Source: Prorocentrum cordatum
Taxonomy: Eukaryota > Sar > Dinophyceae > Prorocentrales > Prorocentraceae
NCBI GenBank assembly: GCA_963575745.1
Contig: CAUYUJ010014323.1
Location: 62,001-126,000 of the forward strand
Length of the DNA stretch: 64,000 nt
Reading direction: 5' to 3'
The position numbers were made by a program, and so were the translations under genes. Under the pieces are notes generated by a model. The model saw nothing but the letters and a program-made list of their open reading frames with translations. It was not told the origin of the DNA and searched no databases. Below are positions 1-10,275 of this stretch, one piece after another (position 1 is the stretch's first letter; every line of letters begins with the position of its first letter).

Positions 1-62
1 GAACCCTTGAGGGGTCCACGGGAAACCGCGGGCCACGAGCAACCCCACCAGTGTTTGGTCCA

Positions 63-175
63 GGCCTAATCCTCCTCCTCCTCCTCCTCCTCCTCCTCCT
101 CCTCCTCCTCCTCCTCCTCCTCCATCTCCTCCTCTCCCTTCCACTCCTCCGCCTCCTCCCCCTACTCCCCGCCTC
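63..175. repeat. (TCC)n microsatellite
   Basis: A near-perfect run of CCT/TCC triplets at 66-122 degenerates into CTCC-rich sequence up to about 175. Any reading frame through it gives only poly-Leu/Ser/Pro, so no gene is called. Confidence 0.95.
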
Positions 176-299
176 CGCCCTTCGCCGCTTGGGTTCAGTT
201 GCTCCGCCGCTCCTCCGCTTGGTTTCAGTTGCTCCGCCGCTGAGTTTCAGTTGCTCCGCGGCATCGGTCCTGTTGCTCCGCTGGGGTAAGCCGGCCGAC

Positions 300-690
300 G
301 AAGAGCGACAATTTAGGCCACCAAGGGCAGCGAGGGGGCCACAGAGGGCAGCGGGGGGGAGGCACACGGGGCTACACTGGGGCCACGAAGGGCAGCAATG
401 GGGCCACTGAGGGCACGAGCGACTGGGGGCCACGAAGGGCGTATATATGGGCCACAAAGGGCAGCGAGGGGGCCACTGAGGGCAGCAGCGGGGCCAAGAA
501 GAGCAGCAATGGGGCCACTGAGGGCACGAGCGACTGGGGGCCACGACGGGCGTAAAGGGCAGCGAGGGGCCACTGAGGGCAGCATGGGGACCACGAAGGG
601 CAGCGACTGGGCCACAAGGGGAGGTGCCACGAAGGGCAGCAATGAGGCACAAAGGACGCGAGCGAGCATGGGGCACGAAGGGCATGACCC
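300..690. repeat. ~21-bp G-rich minisatellite
   Basis: About 17 imperfect units of a ~21-bp motif of the type GGGCCACGAAGGGCAGCGA follow one another, with some units shortened or extended to ~25 bp. All six frames give repetitive peptides only. Confidence 0.9.
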
Positions 691-739
691 TGACGGGCGG
701 GCCGAGCGGGCGGATCGATCGTGAATTTTGCGTGATAAG

Positions 740-950
740 CCAAGAAATTTCCAGCGAGAGAGCGATTCCTAAGTAAATTTGAAAAAGTCCCCAGCGAACG
801 CGCGATTCCTGAAATGGCAAGAGCGCGGCGCCTGAGTAAAATCCGAGGAAGTCTCAGGCGGGAGCGCGAGTCTTGAGTAAATTGCGATGAAATCTCAAGC
901 GGGAGCGGGGGAGCGGAGCAAATTTCGAGGAAGAATCAAGCGGGAGCCGT
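740..950. repeat. Degenerate ~50-bp tandem repeat
   Basis: Four to five diverged units share the pattern GAGTAAATT..GAGGAA(A/G)TCTCAAGCGGGAGCG. The units are too diverged to fix a consensus by eye. Confidence 0.55.
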
Positions 951-1104
951 TGTTGTTGCAATCTGGGGGCCAGGGGCACAATTTGAGAAGGAATATATTT
1001 TCTGATGCAAAAAACATGGTGCGAGCTCCGGGAGAGGCACTCAATGAAAAAATGCACCGGAGTGGGGGGATCAACAATACTTATTCTTCAGTAGTGAGAG
1101 TTCA

Positions 1105-1139
<35 letters not shown>

Positions 1140-1185
1140 AACGATGACGACGAGCACGACGACGAGGACGACAACAACAATCATT
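1105..1185. repeat. (ACG)n microsatellite
   Basis: A run of ACG triplets of about 40 bp decays into ACGATG/ACGAGG/ACAACA triplets. Confidence 0.9.
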
Positions 1186-1544
1186 TTAAGACTGTTCGCT
1201 CTTATCTGCTCGCGTGCCATTCGAAACGTGTATCCCAAACCCCCAATACCCGCCCTCTTCGTCTTCCATCGCACCCCCTTATGGGTATATCTTTCCAACA
1301 ACACCAGCAAGAATGATAAAACACATGGTCGCGAGACCTGGGAGCCTCGCACCGTGCGCCGCGTGGCTCTGGGGCCCGAAGACCGCCCCTGGAGGCCGAA
1401 ATCGAAGAAAAGTGCAGGGCATCGAGCAAAGCAAACAAAACAAAAAAAACAAACAACATCGCCAGGAGACCCTGGGAGCATCGCATCTGTGCCCCGCGTG
1501 CAGCGCCAACCGCCCACGGGCTCGAGCTGCGGTCACGCAGCCGA

Positions 1545-1571
1545 AGAGAGAGAGAGAGAGAGAGAGAGAGT
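1545..1571. repeat. (GA)n microsatellite
   Basis: About 13 uninterrupted GA dinucleotides. Confidence 0.9.
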
Positions 1572-1659
1572 GAGCGCATCGGGCCCCGGGCCTGGGCGTC
1601 GTGAGGAGCAGCGCCGCGGACGGGCTGTACTGGCGGCCAGGGAGCACCGCTCTCTCAGG

Positions 1660-1850
1660 CAGGGGTCGAGGGTCGAGGACACGGCGAGGGCCTTGGATAA
1701 AGGGGCCTCTGCCCAGTGAAGCCAGGGTCTAGAAACTGGTGAACTCCAACCGTGCACTGGCCATGGATGTCACCGCAGCCCTCATCAGAGAAGGAATCCT
1801 CCAGGGTCTGAAGCCTCCTGGGCATCCTGAAGCAATGCCCCCATCGTAGG
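1660..1850 (+). repeat. Dispersed repeat family R350, copy A (first half)
   Basis: This stretch matches 60843-61015 in the same orientation. Shared blocks include CCAGGGTCT, GGCCATGGAT, CACCGC(A/C)GCCCTCATC, CTCCAGG(G/A)TCTG and GCCCCCA(T/C)CGTA, in the same order and spacing. Homology stops at the G run near 1850. No coding capacity is seen. The family name is mine. Confidence 0.65.
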
Positions 1851-2324
1851 GGGGGGGGGCCGGCTCAGGGGGGAACCATCAAGCTGGAATCGGCGATACA
1901 TCGCCGATAGATCGACGGTAGGCCAGCGTTAGCAGAAGATCACGTTCCTGGGCGGGGTGGGCTATCGGGCCCTAGTGGCAATCCATGGGCGACCGGGGTC
2001 GACTCATATTCCCCTGAGCCTATCACCCCTAACGTTGCGCCCGAGGGAGTGGCCTTCCACGAAGGAGACCCAGGTATCCTGAGGATTGTTTTTTCGAGTA
2101 TGGGCGTTTCTCCTTCATTTCGACCTCCTGGGCCCGCTTATCGAGCTCAGGGGCCATCAGGAAAACTAACCACGTGGAAGGGGTCGGGACATCTGGTACC
2201 GCGCGTTGGACAACAAAACCACATCGTCTGGCCCCCAGAAGCCTCCAGGGGCCCCTTGAGGCCCCCAGGAGGCCTCCGGGGGCCGGAACAGGTGAGGGGC
2301 GAGCGGGAGCGTGCACCCCGTCGC

Positions 2325-2550
2325 TCCCCCCTGCTGGCTCCTGCTCCTGCTCCTGCTCCTGCTCTTGCCCCCCCTCCCCCTCCTCCTCCTCCTCCTACTC
2401 CTCCTCCTGCTCCTGCTCCTCCTGCTCCTCCTCCTCTTTTCCTCCTGCTCCTCCTGCTCCTCCTCCTCCTCCTGCTCCTCCTCCTCCTCCTGCTCCTCAT
2501 GCTCCTGCTCCTGCTCCTCCTCTTCTTCCTCCTCCTCCTCCTCCCATCAA
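2325..2550. repeat. CTCCTG/CTCCTC compound microsatellite
   Basis: About 220 bp of pure pyrimidine-rich CTCCTG and CTCCTC hexamers. Long open frames across it (poly-Leu, poly-Pro, poly-Ser) are artefacts of the repeat. Confidence 0.95.
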
Positions 2551-2559
2551 GCACCGGCT

Positions 2560-4683
2560 CGAGGCGGTTCCGTAAGCGTTTCGGCTTATCCGTGATGTCG
2601 CTGTGAATTGAGTCTTTCGCCTCTGGTGGGCATCAGGGCTGGCACTCGACGGAAGCGCACCGTCGGGTATCTGTTCCTGTTGGCGAAGGAATACGAAGCG
2701 CTGGGCGACCACCAATCAGCTGGGAGCGCACAAGCTGCTTTACATGTGGTTGGTGGTGCACCTCCTTCATTGCCATAGTGTCTTCAAGTGCGTTCACGAC
2801 TTGGGTCCAGTACTGCATGTGCATATTACATTGCGTGTTCGCGTTACTTTATTGCTTGCATGCATGTTGTGTTACTATTCCCTTGCGGCGTGTTGCACTC
2901 ACACGCATTGTTTGAGGGGCAGGTGATATACGGCGATTGGGTAGGCAATCTTCGGGCATGGACTCAAGACAAGATGTCTTGGCTTCCAGGCGGTGGGAAA
3001 AAATGGGGAAAGCCTGGTAGTGCACTGACTCACACGCCCACCGCCTGGGCGTGTAAACGTCATGTCGGTGTACACCCTCGCTGGTTGTTTGTCTGGCTCT
3101 GCTGAGGAACTAACCGCGTATCCAAACACCTGGTGAAAACCATGTATCTTGGTTCTGCCGAGGAACCACCCATGTGTCTACATATGCACATGGTGAAAGC
3201 TGCTCCATTCATTCCGTAAAAGGGGGGACCTCTTCGGTTTACCCACCCTCGCATGTATGGAGAAGTTCAGGGGTGGCGGCAAGGGCTCTAGTCATATCGC
3301 TACGCGATCCAAGGTCTCCTATCCCCCTCCTCCTCCTCCTCCTCCTCCTCCCCCCATCCTTTTCCTCATAAATGACTCCTCCCTGTCGCACCCACAGACG
3401 TTTTGGTAAGGCGGGCCAGACGTTTCGCCTGAGACTTCCGCACAATGCATGATCTTGCAACTTGACAATGTGCGAAGTTCGGTGGCTTCCAAAATGTAGC
3501 AGCACTCGCCGTAGCGCCGCGCACATTCGTCTTACAAGATTGCAGCAGCGTCAAGAAAGGAGGGCGGTCCCTTTTCAAAATGTGGCTTTAGCCTTGGCGC
3601 CGCGCACAATTCTCTTCAATATTGCCACGGCTTCAAGGATGGAGTGTGGATCGTTAAAAACATGTTGCTCTCGCCGTAGCGCCGCGCACGTTCGTCGCAC
3701 AATTTCGCAACACTTCAAAGATAGAGCGCGGTTCCTTTTCAAACTGTGGCTATAGGCCTTAGCGCAGCGAACATTCGTCTTCAACATTTGCACTGGCTTC
3801 AAGGATCTCGCGCTAGCGCCGCACACGTTCGATTCGAAAGTTTGCGACTGCTTGAAATATTCGTATGGGTGACGTTTCAGGAATTACGTTCTGGCACGGT
3901 TCAAGATTGTCAGTACGCAGCAGTCATCTTGATTCGCGGTGTTGACATTCCAGTAATGGTTTTCTGGCAAGGTGTATAAGACTGTCAAGATAAAACAGTC
4001 ACGTTGCTCCGCGGCGTTGAAGTCACAGAAATGGTGGATTGGCACGGTTGTGAATTCTCAGACGGTTGTCTTCTAATGGGCCAATGCCCGCAATGATAAT
4101 AAATTCCTGCAAGGAACTATGAAAAGGAAACGTGGAGAGAGGGTGTATGGCTATACCCTGGTCCTCCTCCTCATCCCCCTCCTCCGCCTCCGCCTCCGAC
4201 TTTGCCTCAGCTCCGCCTCTTCCTCCTGGTTCGAGGGCGGGTACGCTCGCTTACGGGGCGACGAGCTCGACATGTAAGGTCGGCGCCGAGGGCCGGGCGC
4301 AATTTTTGCCCGGGAGCGCGCAGGTTCGAGTAATCTTCGGGCTCTTCGCCGCGGGCAGGGCGACACGCGGTTATGATCCTCGCACACACAGAGAATACGG
4401 AAATGCAAGAGGGATACGTACAGCAGGCACATGTGACAATAACTCCTGCCATAAGAAAACTGGGGGCCAATCCTGCGTCGTCGCTGAACCTCGTGGGGTG
4501 CCGCAGGGCTCTGCTGGCCCATCGGGAGGTAAGAAATTACCATGGGGCACACGCTGGCAGGGCAGTTTCTCACTTGGCGCACCTACTGTAGGGGGCAAAA
4601 GGACCACCCTCAAAATAAGCCCCCCTGCAAGCGAAGTCGTTCAGCAAGCGCACCCAAGGAGGAAACCGAGCAGGGTAGGGCTG
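2560..4683. other. No recognisable gene; short repeats
   Basis: I recognise no protein here. A diverged direct repeat of about 58 bp (3096-3200, keyed by CTCTGCTGAGGAAC / TTCTGCCGAGGAAC and TGGTGAAA) and a CCT run (3328-3361) are visible, followed by the ~84-bp repeats annotated separately. A short minus-strand open frame at 2633-2824 has non-repetitive composition but no recognisable motif. Confidence 0.5.
3500..4060. repeat. ~84-bp and ~95-bp diverged tandem repeats
   Basis: The motif GCGCCGCGCAC(A/G)TTCGTC recurs near 3514, 3598, 3682, 3766 and 3815, with a following block CTTCAA(G/A)GAT and CCTTTTCAAA. From about 3895 a second pair is keyed by CAAGATTGTCAGTACGCAGCAGTC / AAGACTGTCAAGATAAAACAGTC. 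Both repeats are non-coding. Confidence 0.6.
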
Positions 4684-4699
4684 CCTGGTAGACGCCCAG
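4684..4699. other. Left target-site duplication of truncated LINE
   Basis: The 16-mer CCTGGTAGACGCCCAG occurs here and again, perfectly, at 7214-7229. The sequence between starts abruptly inside an RT domain and ends just after the last LINE domain, as expected for target-primed insertion of a 5'-truncated copy. Confidence 0.85.
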
Positions 4700-7213
4700 C
4701 TGGCCGCAGCTCGGCCTGGGGACGTACGTGGACGACATCACCGTGCGGGCCCGGGGCAACGCGCGGCAGGTGGTGGACGACATGGCCGACGGCGCGCAGT
4801 GGTTTGTGCGCGCCATGGAGTCCACGTTGCAGCTGGAGGTCAGCGTGGACCGGGGGGAGGTGCCGGGAAAATCGGTAGGCCTCGCCACTTCCGCTTGGGT
4901 GGGCCATGCACTGGGGAGGAGGCTCGCCAGGCTCGGCATCCACATGGAGCAGCAGGCGAGCCAGCTTGGCATCGACAGGAAAGGCTGGAAAGGCCGCGGT
5001 CTGGAGGCGGCGAGGGCGCGCCGCCGCCTGTCGAGCCGGCGCCCGGCTCGCGATCGCCCTCAGCGTGCTGGTCGCTTTCGAGTGCTCGCTGAACGCCGGC
5101 GCTTGGTCGTCAAGGCCAAGCGGTGGGGGGCCAGGGTGCTGCTGGTGTCCAAGGTGGGCCTCCTGCCAGCAGCCACCTACGGGCACAGGGCAATTGGCCT
5201 CACTCCCCAGGAGGTCGCACAACTCCGGAGCACCGCGAACGCAGCGCTTCCAGGTCGTTCGAGGCATCGTTCGACGACGCTCAGGCTGGCGTGCTTCGGC
5301 GAGGACCCTGGCCCCGCCCTCACGTCAGCTCCGATCGCAGCCTGGGCCGAGCACGTGTGGGACCACCCATGCCTGTCTTCCACCATGTCGGGGGCCTGGA
5401 AGCGGCAGCAGATCCGGCTGCTGCACGACGAGTCGCAGTCAGCTCAGATGGGGCCCGCCTCCTCATGCGTGCTGGCTGCTCGTCGCTTGGGATGGACGTG
5501 GCCGTCCTGGCGCACTTTCGTAGCAGGGAGGGCCACATCATCAACATGGCCGTGGTGTGTCCCCGGGATGTCCAGGCCATGGCGGAGCGCGACGCGGAGC
5601 TGCAGCAGTGGGAGGCGTGGGTCGCCGAGGACAGTGGTCGGGCGGCGCGGGCTTCTGCCCCGTTTGCCAAGGCCCTCCAGAAGTGGTTCCGGCGTTGGCA
5701 GCGCCGTTGGTGCGCAGGTGCGTCTGCTGCTGCCCAGAGCGTCTCCGCTGGGGCGTGGACGCAGAGCAGGGCTTGGCAAGCAGGAGCCGCGACGTTACCT
5801 TGGTGCCAGCTTTGCTTAGCTGACGGGCGCGAGGTTGCCGGCACGCCGAAGCACCGTTGGGCCTGCTGCCCTGGTCTGCGGCGCCACCATGAGGCGCTCC
5901 CGCCGCGCTGGCAGCACATGATGGCCACCAGCAGCGACCGATGGCTGTGGGACCGGGCGCTGCTCCCTCATCCAGGTCTTCGCCGACCCTTCGAGGCCCA
6001 GGCCCTCGAGGAGCATTGGGAAGGGGAGGACTGCTACGTACCTCACGGGGGACGTCGGCACCGATGGCAGCTTGAAGGGGCGCTGGAAGTGGCTCGGCCG
6101 AGGGGGCTGGGCAGCCGTGGTGATGGACCCCGAGGGCGCCGTCGTTCAAATGGCAGTGTGGGGACCGCTGCCTCAGAGCTTGCCCGTGCACCGGAACATC
6201 GACCGGGCCGAATTGCAGGCCATCGAACGCGCCTGGCGAATGCCCTCCCGCCGCTGGTCCTGCATGTCGACAGGCAGTCTGTCCTCGATGGAGTGGGCAC
6301 TGGTGAGCGGTGGTGCACCGCCTCGCGTCGCCCGAACGCAGACCTGTGGCGACAAGTATGGGCGAGGCTGCGGGACATCGGTCTGGGCCCCAACGGCGTG
6401 CAGCTCCGCAAGGTGAAGGCCCATCGTTCCGCGGCCGTTGTGGCGACGCTGGATTGCGAGCAGCAGCGCATCGCCCAGGTGAACAAGGCGGCGGACGAGC
6501 GCGCGGGCCGCGGAGCTGAATGCGGTACCACCGTCATGCTGCAGTATGTCGACGAGGCCTGCAACGCAGCAGCGGAGAAGATCCGCTACGTGTTGAACTA
6601 CCAGGCGGAGCTCACCACGCGGGTCTTGGACGAGCACTCCCGGTGGGCTGATGTCCAGGAGCTGCCGAAGTCTCGCCAGGGCGCCCGGCCCTCAATCCAG
6701 CTCGTGCCCGACCCGGCTCAGGCCCACGGCATTCAGCGTCGGCCGGGTGGCCGGTGGGAGTGCGTGAGATGACACCGCCGGGCGCCGCTGCAGGTGCTGC
6801 GGGACGAATGCTGCAGAGGGCACGTCGCCGCGAACCTCCCCATGGTGTTCACGGCGGCTGGCGCTGTCTCCAACGGCCATCGACTGTGGAGGACGTCGAC
6901 GTGGATCTGGTGCCAGCGATGCGGCCAGCACGCACAGCGCCGCCTGGCGGGCCTCCGTGGCGAGTGCCTTGGCCGCCCCGGGCAGCCGTGGCGCCTAGTG
7001 AACCTGCGCGCGGGGAGGGAGCCGAATGCCCACGTCGCCGATCCTCCGGTGGGGGTTCCAGCCCCCCTCACCGAGGCGGAATGGGAAGAATGGCAGGCGC
7101 GGCGCGGGTGAGCGGGCCGCCGCGCGGGGGCTGAGGGTGCCGACATAGTGTAACTATGCCGGCGTGCAGGCGGCTCTGTCACACCGTGACCTGCCGTCGC
7201 TAATCTGCGCCGA
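4700..7213 (+). mobile_element. 5'-truncated LINE insertion (about 2.5 kb)
   Basis: The element begins immediately upstream of RT motif C and runs through thumb, zinc finger, RNase H and C-terminal Cys domain to a ~100-bp 3' UTR. It has no poly-A tail; the 3' end before the duplication reads GCTAATCTGCGCCGA. Perfect 16-bp flanking direct repeats argue for a fairly recent insertion, although the coding region already carries frameshifts and a stop codon, so the source copy may have been defective or the reads imperfect. Confidence 0.85.
4701..7111 (+). pseudogene. LINE ORF2 remnant: RT motif C, zinc finger, RNase H, tail domain
   Basis: The frame opens with GTYVDDIT (4722-4745), the catalytic YVDD box of a reverse transcriptase. 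It continues through a thumb/connection region (VLLVSKVGLLPAATYGHRAIG near 5140-5200). The next part is in another frame after a shift around 5400-5460 and carries a CxxC..HxxxCC finger (WCQLC near 5802, HRWACCP near 5855). RNase H is split: TDGS, GGWAAVVMD and RAELQAIERAW lie at about 6055-6235 in the first frame, while LHVDRQSVL and KVKAHRSA lie at about 6258-6435 in the second. A TGA at 6770-6772 interrupts the second frame, which then resumes into the tail domain HRLWRT..WCQRCGQHA..C (6880-7000). Domain order is that of dinoflagellate LINEs with a C-terminal RNase H. Confidence 0.85.
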
Positions 7214-7229
7214 CCTGGTAGACGCCCAG
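7214..7229. other. Right target-site duplication of truncated LINE
   Basis: Second perfect copy of the 16-mer at 4684-4699. It marks the 3' end of the insertion. Confidence 0.85.
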
Positions 7230-8761
7230 GACAGCTCAGTAAACGCCACTCATGGGGGTCGGGGTGGTGATTCTCTCCTTGGAAGAAGGGAGGAAAAGGG
7301 GAGGAGCACAACGATCTTGCTCATCTTCGCACCCCCGACGCCAACTTGGACGCTCTACTCCCCCCGAGCCGGAGCCAGGACCTACCCTCTCGTACTTCAA
7401 GCCCGTGACACCATTCCCAAAACTGCCCCTGCCTGCTGCTATCCCTGGCCTGCTGCACAAAATGACCTAGCATATTGCGTGAAACTCCACGGGGACTACG
7501 AACGCATGAGAGCTGCACACCGTGTGTCTCGCTTGCGAAGATGACTCAGCCACGCGCATCCCTGCAAAGGCTCTCGCATGACCTCCAGCAGTTGGCGGCG
7601 CGCTAGGGGGTGGCGCGACGTTCTAAGGAGGCGGGGGGCATTCTTAGAAGGGCCTGGAGTAGAAGAGGGTTCATCAGAAGCTTGGAGGGTAAGAAACACC
7701 CCGCCTTCTTGGAAGGCCGCCCCCCTTGCGCCCCCCCCCCCCCCCCCATGTGCTCGCAGCGGAGGGCATCCTGCGGAATCGTCGCGCCCGGGTTCCCGGT
7801 ATCCTCGAGGGGGCGGTGCGCTCGGCAGCGAGGGCAGAGAGGATCGGAGCGGGGCACCGCCACTGCGCCCACGCGAACGAGGTCGCGTGCTCCACGCCCC
7901 CGCACGCCTTGCGACAGCTGCGCAGCAATACCAAGCCTCCCGTCCTCACAGCCCTCCCGCCATCGGAGACGCCCACACACACATACACAAACACACACAC
8001 TTTTGTGGTCCGCACCTGTACGGTGTTGGAGGGGTGCGGGAAGAGGAGGGGCACGGGGACGGGGGGGGGGGGGGGAAACGGGGACGGTGGAGGGAAAGGG
8101 GAACGGGGAAGGCGGAAGGGAGGACTCTTGGGAATCGTCTGACTTTCCGCGGCTCGAGCAGGAAAACCGGCTGTGCGCAGCCCCTCACTGTGACACCCGC
8201 GCTGTTTTCCATAGCGACGGGGCCGTCGCAACCTCCGTGCGGGTCGAAAGACGTCCCGGGCATGAAGCAAAAGCAGGCCAACGATGTCGCATCTCACGCA
8301 CACGCATGATCAGCCTCGCTCGGCCTTCCACCATCGAGCATCCGACCCAGCCCGCCTCGCCTCGCCACTCCAGGCAGCCACCGCAGCCCACGTCGACGGC
8401 GGGTTGCACGGCCCAGAAGAGCAGCCCAGGGCCGCCGCCGCTTGTCATGCGGGTGCCAAAGACCAACTCCCAGACCCGTCCTGGGGTGCGCTCGGGCCAG
8501 AGCTGCGATGCGGACCAGGCCGTAGCGAAGAGGAACTTCCCTGAAGTCCTCAGTGGATCGGTCAGACAGCAAAGGCAGGAACAACCCAGAGGAAAGGTGG
8601 GCGGAGCAAAGGGCACTACCGAGACGTCAGCGTTCGCACCCCGAGGGTTGAAACACCACCATCAAGGGAACGCCCCACGAGGAGGAGGAGGAGGAGGAGG
8701 AGGAGGAGGAGATTCTAGATTCTAGATTCTGCAGAGAGCGGCGACCAAGAGCTAGCCTGGG
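7230..8761. other. No recognisable gene; simple repeats
   Basis: The stretch holds a C run (7731-7747), an (AC)n tract (7972-8000), G-rich sequence with a G run near 8060, and a (GGA)n run (8680-8711) followed by three ATTCTAG repeats (8711-8729). Long open frames in all phases have biased Pro/Arg/Gly composition and no motif, so none is called. Confidence 0.6.
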
Positions 8762-9010
8762 CTAACAAAATTGATCCCGTTCAGGGAAAGAGATTCCCGA
8801 CTTTGGGGGCAATCCACGGGCGAGGCGAGACAAGGCTTCGCGCCCCTTTGCACTGGGGGGCTCTCTCCACCTCCCTTCACGCAATCGGGACCTGCATTCA
8901 TCAGCAAGCTTGCGCACGCTATCAACTGCATACGCACCACAACTCGTGCAATATATCACACTCCTCTGAACAGACAGTGCGTGCGAATCATGCGCAGCAG
9001 GAAAGAGTGG
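8762..9010 (-). pseudogene. LINE C-terminal Cys domain
   Basis: The frame encodes SHALSVQRSVIYCTSCGAYAV, a spacer, then a second cysteine (LADEC) and GREALSRLARGLPPKSG. The same pattern, H-x-L..(V/I)-x-C-x2-CG-x-(Y/H)-A..L-x2-(E/L)-C..L-x-L-x2-G-x2-P, is found in the element at 4700-7213 (WCQRCGQHA) and in weaker form near the C-terminus of the ORF at 55892-60853 (VCTRCFMY). It looks like a zinc-binding RNA- or DNA-contact domain at the end of this LINE lineage; its function is unknown to me. Confidence 0.65.
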
Positions 9011-9159
9011 GTGGTCCGCGGGGGTCCGAAGCTCCTGAACCTCCGCGATCACGAGCGGCTGCGCTGGCAAGCAGCCTCTCGGGCCCTCAACACGATCCCA
9101 CGCCCCTGGGGCCTGAGCGAAGGAGGAGAGGGGAGTGCACGGTCGGGGCCAGAACGAAC

Positions 9160-10190
9160 TCAACTGGCCTTTCTTCGGGAAAGACCGGCGGCAGCGTTGG
9201 CACTTAAAAAGGGTACTCCGCTCCACCACAGAATGGCCAGCAGCGATCCAGCGTCGCCTGCGGGCCTCTCCAGCCGTGACCCCAGCTTTTTCCTCGCAGC
9301 GGTCAGACCCTCTCGCGACGATGTGTCCCTTCCACACGTGAGGAACACCTCTCTCTGAATCGCCAGAAGACGCAACAGTACTTTTTCCTGCAAGTGGTCA
9401 GCCTCCGACACAGTGGCAACATCATCAGAGGACAACTTACCCCTTTCGGCACCTTCATTTGCACAAATGTCAGCAACACGATTTAAAAGGAGCTCAGCGC
9501 TCGACAACTGCATGCTCTCAGCCTGGGCCTGGGTCGGGTGAGATTTTGTCCACCTAAGATCAATATGGCCTGGACGGGACTCGAGCCGATCCCAACCCTG
9601 CACCCAGATATCAAGCATCGTACTCTTACTCCTGATGATCTGTTGCTTGGACTTCCGAAAATTGCGAACGACTGGCAGATAATCACTAAAGACCCAGATA
9701 TTGCCCTCCGTTTTCAAGAGGACGGCCAGCAAGGAGTACAAATCGGCGCGCGGCGAGCTCTGGAAACCCGTGGGGAGTGTCCCAAACATGCCGCCACCGA
9801 CCTCCCGCTCATTGGGGTGCAGCATGACAACGCCCCAGCCGCACCTCCTTAGTCGCCAGTCCTTGGTGTCCTCCCCCCCCGAGCCGTCGATGCCCCAAAC
9901 GCCCCCTTGGATCACGTTGTCCCCTTGGAGCACCCCAAACGACCACTGCAGAACCTCAGGGGCAGGGGGACCATTCACGGCCTGCTCCAAGGACATCAGG
10001 CCCCGGAGCCAGAGGGAGGGGAGGGGTTCACTTTCCTCGATCGCAGTCGGGGCAAGATAACCAGTGGCCTGAACGGCCCGGCTGTCAATCTGGTCATTGG
10101 CGCAGCACTTCCAGAAGCGGTGCACGGGCGTCTCTGGCTCCACCCCGCACCGCGGGCAAAGTTGAGACGCGCAATACCCCGCATCGAATA
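9160..10190 (-). pseudogene. LINE zinc finger plus RNase H domain
   Basis: A CPRCG..HRFWKCC finger (10100-10160) is followed by an RNase H fold. IDGSGG near 9880 supplies the first catalytic Asp, SSPRADLYSLL near 9735 sits where the usual RAEL Glu should be, VFSDYLPVV near 9680 gives the next Asp, and LRWTKSH near 9545 matches the family K-x-H strand. Replacement of the canonical Glu by Asp (RADL) suggests weak or lost activity. The open frame ends at 9160 and the tail domain continues in another frame. Confidence 0.75.
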
Positions 10191-10275
10191 GGCGAGATTA
10201 TGTCCAATAGCCGCCTATCATGGTAGTTCTCAAAATGGCCTGGAACTCATAATCGAGTTTTTTTGCCAAACTGCT

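Noticed and set aside
51-410. Open frames rich in Leu, Pro, Ser, Arg or Lys over TCC/GGA/CTG tracts (also 2049-2606, 32466-33248, 62423-62879, 63119-63872)
   Set aside because: They are translations of microsatellites; several overlapping frames are open at once and no domain is present.
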